Assembly (NCBI RefSeq): GCF_040639655.1
Contig: NZ_JBFAAI010000008.1
Span: 62,001 to 126,000 of the forward strand
Length of the DNA stretch: 64,000 nucleotides
Direction: 5' to 3'
From: Actinoplanes sp040639655
Lineage (GTDB): Bacteria; Actinomycetota; Actinomycetes; Mycobacteriales; Micromonosporaceae
The position numbers and the translations under genes are program-made. A model generated the notes under the pieces. The model saw only the letters and a list, made by a program, of their open reading frames with translations, ran no database searches and was not told the origin of the DNA. Below, piece by piece: positions 58,256-64,000 of the stretch. Position 1 is the stretch's first letter, and each line of letters starts with the position of its first letter.

Positions 58256-58944
58256 CCCAACCCCCCTCGGCTGGACAGGACCGCTGTCTCAGCGGCCGGG
58301 AGACAGCGGTGCGCGCCAGCCCGGCTTTCGGGGCTGGACAGGACCGCTGTTTCAGCGGCCGGGAGACAACGGTGGTGTCCAGCTGCGGATTTGAAGGCGG
58401 TGGCCAGCTCGCGGGCGGTCCGCTCAGGGTCGGGTGACCGCATCACGGCGCCCATCACGGCGATCCCAGCAGCACCGCCGGCGGCGCACTCGGCGGCCCG
58501 GGCCGGTGTGTCGACACCCCCGAGCGCCAGCCACGGCACGGGCGGCCGCAGCTCGGCGGCCCCCGTGACCCCGAGCGCGGGCCCGTACCCCGGCTTGGAC
58601 ACCGTCGGGTAGACCGGCGACACCGTCACAAAGTCCACTTCCGACAGGTCCTCGCTGCCGTGCCAGGAACGGCCGGTAAGCGCGACCCCGGACGGCAGCG
58701 GATCCGCGCCGGCCAGGTGCACGGCGTTCCCGCCGAGCGGATCGGGACCGGAAATGATCAGACGCTCCGGCGGTACGACCGACCGCAGCTCGCCGGCCAG
58801 GGCCACGCGCTCGGCGTACCGCAGATCCCTCTCGCGAAGGATGACCCAGGCGGCCCCGCCGCGGACCGCCTGCCTGATGACCTCGACCAGCGACCCGGCG
58901 GCGGACCGCCGATCGGTGAGCACGACGAGCCCGCCCGGCGTCAC
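58252..58944 (-). CDS. Second thiamine-phosphate synthase-like protein (ThiE family) with repeat-extended C-terminus
   Basis: 230 residues. It has a TIM-barrel ThiE/TenI outline: LVVLTDRRSAAGSLVEVIRQAVRGG, VILRERDL, ISGPDP, and GGAAGIAVMGAVM at the end of the barrel. Several canonical ThiE residues are altered (AWVILRERDL instead of VQLREK; the VHVGQxD segment reads VHLAGADPL), so it is more like TenI-type proteins, which may act as a thiazole aromatase. A ThiE gene already exists at 60935-61519. The last ~35 residues come from two 43-base repeats in the DNA, each giving HRCLPAAETAVLSS. GTG 58944 overlaps the thiG stop. Confidence 0.8.
   Translation of the reverse strand: MTPGGLVVLTDRRSAAGSLVEVIRQAVRGGAAWVILRERDLRYAERVALAGELRSVVPPERLIISGPDPLGGNAVHLAGADPLPSGVALTGRSWHGSEDLSEVDFVTVSPVYPTVSKPGYGPALGVTGAAELRPPVPWLALGGVDTPARAAECAAGGAAGIAVMGAVMRSPDPERTARELATAFKSAAGHHRCLPAAETAVLSSPESRAGAHRCLPAAETAVLSSRGGLG
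58269..58374. repeat. Intragenic palindromic repeat pair in the ThiE-like gene
   Basis: Copies at 58269-58311 and 58332-58374 are 43 bases, differing at two positions and spaced 63 bases apart (21 codons). Each contains the hairpin CCGCTGTCTC-N9-GAGACAGCGG. They extend the 3' end of the gene just before thiD. Confidence 0.85.
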
Positions 58945-59687
58945 CACTGCGGGATCCCTTCGTCCGGAGTGGACGCCACCGCGTGGAACCGTCGTGGGAT
59001 ACGTCCCGCGGAGCGGGCCAGCCGGCCCGCGGTGACCGCGTGCCGCATCGCCGTGGCCATCGCTGCCGGGTCGTCGGACCGGGTGATCGCGCTGGCGACG
59101 AGCACCGCGTCGCAGCCGAGTTCCATGGCGAGCGCGGCGTCGGACGCGGTGCCGATGCCCGCGTCGAGGACCACCGGCACGTCGACGCTCTGCACGATCA
59201 ACTCGATGTGGTGCCGGTTGGAGATGCCGAGACCGGAACCGATCGGTGAGCCGGCCGGCATCACCGCGGCACATCCGGCGTCGGCGAGGCGGCGGGCCAG
59301 GATCGGATCATCACTGGTGTACGGCAGGACCGTGAACCCGTCCGCAACGAGCGTCTCGGCCGCGCGCAGGAGTTCGATCCCGTCCGGCAGCAGGGTCCGC
59401 TCGTCGCCGATCACCTCGAGTTTGATCAGGTCCGTCTCGAACGCCTCGCGCGCCATCTGTGCGGTCTTGACCGCATCGCCGGCGGTGTAGCAGCCGGCCG
59501 TGTTCGGCAGCACCCGCACACCGAGCCGATCGAGCATCGGCAGCAGGCCCGGCCCGGCCGCGTCGACCCGGCGCAGCGCCACCGTGACAAGCGTCGTCTC
59601 GGACGCCGCGATCGCCTCCTCGAGCGCGGCCAGACTGTTCGCCCCGCCGGTGCCGAGGATCAGTCCGTTCTCCGGAAGAAACGTCAC
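58941..59687 (-). CDS. thiG: Thiazole synthase ThiG
   Basis: 248 residues. It builds the thiazole ring from deoxyxylulose phosphate, dehydroglycine and ThiS thiocarboxylate. The phosphate-binding AGCAAVMPAGSPIGSG, and LIKLEVIGD with the catalytic Lys, are diagnostic, and GTGGANSL is near the N-terminus. GTG 59687 is set by GGGAGG; the longer frame upstream runs through thiS. One base separates it from thiS. Confidence 0.96.
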   Translation of the reverse strand: MTFLPENGLILGTGGANSLAALEEAIAASETTLVTVALRRVDAAGPGLLPMLDRLGVRVLPNTAGCYTAGDAVKTAQMAREAFETDLIKLEVIGDERTLLPDGIELLRAAETLVADGFTVLPYTSDDPILARRLADAGCAAVMPAGSPIGSGLGISNRHHIELIVQSVDVPVVLDAGIGTASDAALAMELGCDAVLVASAITRSDDPAAMATAMRHAVTAGRLARSAGRIPRRFHAVASTPDEGIPQW

Positions 59688-59688
59688 G

Positions 59689-59889
59689 TCAGCCTCCCTG
59701 CGCGGCGGTGAGGACCTCGATCCGGTCGCCGTCCACGAGATCCACCTCCGACCAGGTCGAGCGGGGCACCACGGTGCCGTTGACGGCGACCGCCACCCCA
59801 CGCTGGGCGGCGATCATCTCGGCGACCAGGGTCGCCACCGAGCAGGTGCCGGCCCGGCTCTCGGCCTGACCGTTGATCGTCAGCTTCAT
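59689..59889 (-). CDS. thiS: Sulfur carrier protein ThiS
   Basis: 66 residues, ubiquitin-like fold (MKLTINGQAE, VAVNGTVVPRSTW, DGDRIEVLTAAQGG), ending in the obligatory Gly-Gly that is adenylated and thiocarboxylated. It overlaps thiO by four bases. Confidence 0.96.
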   Translation of the reverse strand: MKLTINGQAESRAGTCSVATLVAEMIAAQRGVAVAVNGTVVPRSTWSEVDLVDGDRIEVLTAAQGG

Positions 59890-60938
59890 CGGAACCTCCC
59901 GGGTGCGAACGCGTCGAGAATCGGATCAGCCGAGCCGGTGAGCACCAGGTCGGCGATGAGTCGGGCGGTGATCGGGGCGAGCAGGACGCCGTTACGGAAG
60001 TGGCCGGCCGCCACCACGACGCGGCGGTCGTCGTCGAGGAATCCCAGGATGGGCGCGTTGTCCGGCGTGCCCGGCCGGTGCCCGACGGTGACCTCGGTGA
60101 GTTCGTGCTCGGCGAGGCCGGGTACCAGGTCGAGGGCGGCGCGCAACAGGTCGTGCACTCCCCCGGCGGTCGGCATCCGATCGGCCCGTTCCTCCTGGGT
60201 GGCGCCGACCACGATCTCGCCGTCGGCACGCGGGACGAGGTAGACGTGCCGCCCGTCGGCCGTGCCGTCGATCACGTGGCGAAGCAGGCCGGGTTCGCCG
60301 CGCAGTCGCAGTACCTGGCCTTTCACTGGGCGGATCGGCAAGCCGGTGAGCGCCGCGGTCCCGCAGCCGGCCGCGACCACGATCACGTCGGCGTCCACTC
60401 GCGACAGGTCGGAGACATGCTCGGCCACGAGCCGGTCCGCCAGCGCGGCTCGCAACGCCGCCACGATCTTGCGGGGGTCGGCCTGGTGTTCGGCGGCCGC
60501 GTACGCCCCGGCCCGGACCCGCGGTGAGATCGCCGGCTCGAGGTCACGGACCTGTGAGCCGGTCAGCGGCTTCAGCTTCTGGTGCTTCCACTCCCGCGCT
60601 GCCTCGGCGACGTCGTCCGCGGTAAGCGCCGGCGACAGTGTCCCGGTCCGGTCGTAGCCGACGTCACCGAGTGCGGCCACGAACTCCGGCCACAACTCGT
60701 ACCCCACCTCGAGCAACCGGGTGAGGTGCGGATATTCGAAGGCCGACTCGCCGCCCGGCGCGAGCATCCCGGCCGCGACGTGCCAGGCCCCGTCCGTCCC
60801 GCCGGGTGCCGGGTCGTAGACGGTGACGTCCGCCCCACGCCGCGACAGCTCCGCAGCGATGGAGAGACCGATGATGCCACCCCCGACGACCGCGACCCGG
60901 CGCGGCGCGGAAGGACCGGCCAGAGGATCCCGGGTCAT
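59886..60938 (-). CDS. thiO: Glycine oxidase ThiO
   Basis: 350 residues. An FAD-dependent oxidase of the DAO family that makes dehydroglycine for thiazole synthesis. The N-terminal FAD motif VAVVGGGIIGLSIAAELSRRG, HVAAGMLAP and the C-terminal GHFRNGVLLAPITARLIAD are standard. ATG 60938 overlaps the thiE stop (ATGA). The longer frame beyond it is in the wrong frame of thiE. Confidence 0.95.
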   Translation of the reverse strand: MTRDPLAGPSAPRRVAVVGGGIIGLSIAAELSRRGADVTVYDPAPGGTDGAWHVAAGMLAPGGESAFEYPHLTRLLEVGYELWPEFVAALGDVGYDRTGTLSPALTADDVAEAAREWKHQKLKPLTGSQVRDLEPAISPRVRAGAYAAAEHQADPRKIVAALRAALADRLVAEHVSDLSRVDADVIVVAAGCGTAALTGLPIRPVKGQVLRLRGEPGLLRHVIDGTADGRHVYLVPRADGEIVVGATQEERADRMPTAGGVHDLLRAALDLVPGLAEHELTEVTVGHRPGTPDNAPILGFLDDDRRVVVAAGHFRNGVLLAPITARLIADLVLTGSADPILDAFAPGRFR

Positions 60939-61519
60939 CGGAGGACCGCCAGGAACTCCGCGACCGCTCCCTTCGGATCCGCCGCGAAGGCGGAGACCGC
61001 CGCGATGCCGTGCACCGCGAGCAGCGGCACCCGTTCCGCGGTGATACCGCCGATCGCCAGGACCGGCGTGCCCGGTACCGCGTCGGCGACGGCCGCGATC
61101 GCGGCCGGCCCGAGCGGTGGTGGCAGTCCGTCCTTCGTGGACGTGAGGAAGGCGGGTCCGACGCCGAGGTAACTGGCCCCGGCCGTGACCGCGGCCCGCG
61201 CCGACTCCGGGTCGCGGCAGGTGGCGCCGACGACCGCGTCCGGGCCGAGCACCCGCCGCGCCGCCTCGACCGGCAGGTCGTCGGCTCCGACGTGAACGCC
61301 GTCCGCACCGGCCGCGGCAGCAACCCCGGCGGAGTCGTTGACCAGGACCATCGTGCCGGCCGGCCGGCAGATCCGGACCGCCTCGACGGCAAGCGCGTAC
61401 GCCGCCGCCTCGGTGGTCTTCACCCGGATCTGCACCGCGACATCGGGCAGGCCGGCGACACCGCGTACGACATCGATGTCGTCGGTTATGACGTGGATGC
61501 GAGGAAAAGATGTGTGCAC
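60935..61519 (-). CDS. thiE: Thiamine-phosphate synthase ThiE
   Basis: 194 residues. Joins HMP-PP and thiazole phosphate. IQIRVK near the N-terminus, VLVNDSAGVAAAAGADGVHVGADDLPVE, and GASYLGVGPAFLTSTKDG match the ThiE barrel and pyrophosphate site. GTG 61519 is preceded by GGAGGAG. It is the first gene of the TPP-riboswitch operon. Confidence 0.93.
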   Translation of the reverse strand: MHTSFPRIHVITDDIDVVRGVAGLPDVAVQIRVKTTEAAAYALAVEAVRICRPAGTMVLVNDSAGVAAAAGADGVHVGADDLPVEAARRVLGPDAVVGATCRDPESARAAVTAGASYLGVGPAFLTSTKDGLPPPLGPAAIAAVADAVPGTPVLAIGGITAERVPLLAVHGIAAVSAFAADPKGAVAEFLAVLR

Positions 61520-61527
61520 GAGGCACT

Positions 61528-61620
61528 CCTCCCTGCGCCGGCATTACCCGGATCAGGTTCGACGGTCGGGGGCCGCGTCAGCCCCCCTCTCAGCCCGGTG
61601 CCCGGACTCCCGTGGGGTTG
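61528..61620 (-). ncRNA. TPP riboswitch (THI box) controlling the thi operon
   Basis: On the minus strand, ACGGGAGTCCGG is followed by GCTGAGAGG, a GC-rich arm, and the conserved CTGATCCGGGTAATGCCGGCG then GCAGGGAGG. The closing GGGAGGAG is also the ribosome site of thiE, so thiamine pyrophosphate binding would hide it and switch off translation; no terminator follows. The seven genes thiE-thiO-thiS-thiG-(thiE-like)-thiD-thiC are overlapping or closely spaced. Confidence 0.95.
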
Positions 61621-61658
61621 TTTGTAATCGGACCCTAACCGGTCCGTGACAAGAGTGT

Positions 61659-63305
61659 CTAGCGGACGTCCCAGACCGGCTGTGGCACCTCGACCACCTC
61701 GCCGTCGCTCCTGAACAGCACGAAGCGGTCGAAGGACCTGGTGAACCAGCGGTCGTGGGTGACCGCTATCACGGTGCCGTCGAACGCCTTCAGGCCCTCC
61801 TCGAGCGCCTCCGCCGACGCCAGGTCGAGGTTGTCGGTCGGCTCGTCGAGCAGCAGCATGGTCGCCCCCGACAGCTCCAGCAGCAGCACCAGGAACCGGG
61901 CCTGCTGCCCGCCGGACAGGGTCCCGAACCGCTGGTCGCCCTGGGCCGCCAGCTCGTAGCGGTTCAGTGCCTTCATGGCACCGGCCCGGTCCATGCCCGA
62001 TCGGTGGTCGTCGCCCCGCCAGAGGATCTCGACGAGAGTCTTCTCCACCAGCTCCGGCCGGTCGTGGGTCTGCGAGAAGTGACCGGGCCGGACCCGTGCC
62101 CCGAGCCGGACCTTGCCGTCGTGGGCCACACGTGCGAGCGGGGCACCGTCGACCGGCTTGTGCTCCAGGTCGGGGTCGGTGCCACCGGCCGCGAGCAGGC
62201 GCAGGAAGTGCGACTTGCCGGTGCCGTTCGCGCCGAGTACCGCGACCCGGTCGCCGTACCAGACCTCGAGGTCGAACGGGAATGTCAGGTTCTCGAGTTC
62301 CAGCTGCTCGCAGATGACCGACCGCTTGCCGGTGCGGCCGCCGCGCAGGTTCATCCTGACGGCCTGGTCCTTGGGCGGCAGCGGCGGCGGACCGGCCTCC
62401 TCGAACTTGCGGAGCCGGGTCTGCGCGGCCTGGTATCGCGAGGCCAGGCCGTCGTTGTAGGCCGCCTTGTTCTTGAGCATGAAGACCAGTTCCTTGATCT
62501 TCTCGTGCTCCTCGTCCCAGCGGCGCCGGAGTTCCTCCATCCGCTCGTGCCGGTTCACCCGGGCCTCGTGCCAGGAGGCGAACCCGCCCGGATGGGTCCA
62601 GGCACTGCCGCCCTCGACGGCCACCACCCGGTCGGCGGTCTCGGCGAGCAGTTCCCGGTCGTGCGAGACGTACAGCACCGACTTGTTCGACTCGCGGAGC
62701 CGTTGCTCCAGCCAGCGTTTGGCGGGGACGTCGAGGAAGTTGTCCGGCTCGTCGAGCAGCAGCACCTCGTCGTTGCCACGGAGCAGCAGGTCGAGGGCGA
62801 ACCGTTTCTGCTCTCCGCCGGAGAGAGTGCGCACGACCCGGCTCTTGGCCTCCTCCCACGGCTTGCCGAGGATGGACACCGTCACCGTGTCGAAGAGCAC
62901 CTCGGCGTCGTACCCACCGACCTCGCCCCAGTTGGCGATGGCGTTGGCGTAGGCGATCTGGCTCTTCTCGGTCTCGTCGAGGGCTTCGGTGGCCTTGCGC
63001 AGGCGATCGCCCGACGCGCGAAGCGTCGGGGAGACCAGGGACAGAGCGAGATCCTCGAGCGTACGATCGTCGCCGATCATGCCGATGAACTGGCGCATCA
63101 CACCGAGTCCGCCGGATCTGGCGATGGTCCCGTCCTGCATCGGCAGGTCGCCGGCCACCATGCGCATGAGCGTGGTCTTGCCGGCTCCGTTCGGCCCGAC
63201 GAGGGCGACCTTGGCCCCCTCGCCGACGCGGAACGACACGTCGGAGAAAAGCTCCCTACCGTCCGGGAGCACGAATCCGGCGCCGGCGACATCCACGTAA
63301 CCCAT
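61659..63305 (-). CDS. ABC-F family ATPase
   Basis: 548 residues with two ABC domains and no membrane segments. First: Walker A LVGPNGAGKTT, signature TLSGGEQKRFAL, Walker B LLLDEPDNFLD. Second: LGANGTGKSH, TLSGGQQAR, LLLDEPTDNLDL. They are joined by a charged linker (about 255-310, RHERMEELRRRWDEEHEKIKEL), the ribosome-contacting arm. Such proteins act at the ribosome to relieve stalling or give antibiotic resistance; which subfamily is not clear. ATG 63305 follows CAGGGAGGAT. Confidence 0.93.
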   Translation of the reverse strand: MGYVDVAGAGFVLPDGRELFSDVSFRVGEGAKVALVGPNGAGKTTLMRMVAGDLPMQDGTIARSGGLGVMRQFIGMIGDDRTLEDLALSLVSPTLRASGDRLRKATEALDETEKSQIAYANAIANWGEVGGYDAEVLFDTVTVSILGKPWEEAKSRVVRTLSGGEQKRFALDLLLRGNDEVLLLDEPDNFLDVPAKRWLEQRLRESNKSVLYVSHDRELLAETADRVVAVEGGSAWTHPGGFASWHEARVNRHERMEELRRRWDEEHEKIKELVFMLKNKAAYNDGLASRYQAAQTRLRKFEEAGPPPLPPKDQAVRMNLRGGRTGKRSVICEQLELENLTFPFDLEVWYGDRVAVLGANGTGKSHFLRLLAAGGTDPDLEHKPVDGAPLARVAHDGKVRLGARVRPGHFSQTHDRPELVEKTLVEILWRGDDHRSGMDRAGAMKALNRYELAAQGDQRFGTLSGGQQARFLVLLLELSGATMLLLDEPTDNLDLASAEALEEGLKAFDGTVIAVTHDRWFTRSFDRFVLFRSDGEVVEVPQPVWDVR

Positions 63306-63333
63306 GGCGGCATCCTCCCTGTGACGGGGTGGT

Positions 63334-63951
63334 TCAGTCAGCCGATTTTCCGGTGACCCGCAGAACCCGGAAACCCTTCTGGCTGGCCACCCGCTCGACA
63401 TTCCACCCCAGCCCGACGAGCCAGGTGTGCAGCGAATCACCGCCGAGGTGCCGGTTGATCACCAGCCAGGCCGTACCGCCGGGTGCGAGGCGCTGCAGCC
63501 AGTGCTCGAGCAGGCCGTGCAGTCCCGCCTTGCCGATGTGGGTGGGCGGGTTGCTCCAGATCTCCGTGAAGGTGACGTCCTGCGGCACCTCGTCGGGCGA
63601 CCGCACCAGCACCCGATCCGCCAGGCCGAGCTGTCCGGCGTTCTCCGTGGCCAGGTCGCGGGCCCGCGCGTTGACGTCGACGGCGTACACCGTGACCCGC
63701 GGCGCCTCGCTTGCCAGCACGCAGGCGATCGGGCCGTACCCGCAACCCAGGTCCAGGAAGGTGCCCTCGGCGGCGGCACCGGGCAGCCCGCCCTTGCGCA
63801 GCAGCACGGCCGTGCCCGGGTCGAGACGGCCGGCCGAGAAGACCCCGGAGGCGACGGCCAGCCGGTAGTCCCGGCCGGCGACGGTGAACTCGATCTCGCC
63901 GCGCCGCAGGGGCGCGTCGGGTTCGGCGGTGAAGTAATGGTCGGCGCTCAC
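63334..63951 (-). CDS. Class I SAM methyltransferase, RsmC-like
   Basis: 205 residues. FLDLGCGYGPIACVLA is the SAM-binding loop, YAVDVNARA follows strand 2, and the catalytic NPPTH (NPPY/F-type) at about residue 137 matches guanine N2 methyltransferases of the RsmC/RlmG group acting on 16S or 23S rRNA. It is about half the length of E. coli RsmC, lacking its N-terminal domain, as is common in actinobacteria. GTG 63951 is preferred (GGGAGAC upstream); the ORF could extend to 63987. The end lies 28 bases from the ABC-F start. Confidence 0.88.
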   Translation of the reverse strand: MSADHYFTAEPDAPLRRGEIEFTVAGRDYRLAVASGVFSAGRLDPGTAVLLRKGGLPGAAAEGTFLDLGCGYGPIACVLASEAPRVTVYAVDVNARARDLATENAGQLGLADRVLVRSPDEVPQDVTFTEIWSNPPTHIGKAGLHGLLEHWLQRLAPGGTAWLVINRHLGGDSLHTWLVGLGWNVERVASQKGFRVLRVTGKSAD

Positions 63952-64000
63952 CTGCCAAGTCTCCCGCCGGCGGGAGACCGGGCACACGCCGGGGTGGCGG

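Overview
The window reads as a chromosomal segment of a high-GC, mycelial actinobacterium, most likely Micromonosporaceae and plausibly Actinoplanes. Reasons: uniformly very high G+C at third codon positions; WhiD, a BldM-like regulator and a cvn-type conservon; paired guaB genes; a HrcA/CIRCE-controlled groES-groEL1 with a His-rich tail; and many starts that look leaderless. No insertion sequence, phage, tRNA, rRNA or CRISPR array was seen. Most of it is core chromosome.

Layout. 1-1775: end of an LCP-family cell-wall gene and an M1 metallopeptidase lipoprotein. 2037-7616: guaB3-guaB, a DUF5319 gene, about 0.95 kb of repeats and a large palindrome, then a divergent pair of developmental regulators (BldM-like and WhiD). 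7776-14435: a membrane-anchored molybdopterin oxidoreductase and two paralogous two-gene operons (313-residue unknown protein plus M16-like protein); the second M16 copy has lost its zinc site. 14498-19006: a ROK repressor and a xylose-type ABC importer. 19333-23283: ybaK, a THUMP-like methyltransferase, and groES-groEL1 with two CIRCE operators. 23294-26838: a heterodimeric ABC exporter whose halves have lost complementary ATPase motifs. 27313-32863: alr, a hydrolase, tsaE, ung, tsaB, rimI and tsaD as one tightly overlapping operon. 32978-43487: nnr/acpS, an EspC-like/DUF1023 pair, glmS, an MmpS-like protein, a DapC-like aminotransferase, and rplM-rpsI with glmM. 44119-49385: a HemD-winged-helix fusion and a four-gene conservon. 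50013-55670: a membrane protein, a secreted RNase, and a c-di-GMP-type riboswitch heading a secreted protein and a SipW-like signal peptidase/DUF5305 fusion. 55888-61620: a seven-gene thiamine operon under a TPP riboswitch. 61659-63951: an ABC-F ATPase and an RsmC-like methyltransferase.

Themes. Cell-wall precursor supply recurs (alr, glmS, glmM, possible DapC, LCP). Translation fidelity and tRNA t6A modification are represented by the tsa genes, ybaK, rimI, ABC-F and r-proteins. Differentiation and signalling are represented by bldM/whiD, the conservon and a second-messenger riboswitch.

The strongest candidate for an undescribed system is 52363-55670: a GEMM-I riboswitch abutting the ribosome binding site of a small secreted protein, followed by a single polypeptide joining a SipW-like signal peptidase to a DUF5305-like membrane domain and a roughly 400-residue low-complexity tail. 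I infer a c-di-GMP-controlled surface-fibre or matrix system. Other notable points are the eight candidate leaderless promoters with fixed TANNNT-N6/7-start geometry, the split-function ABC exporter, and the decayed M16 operon.
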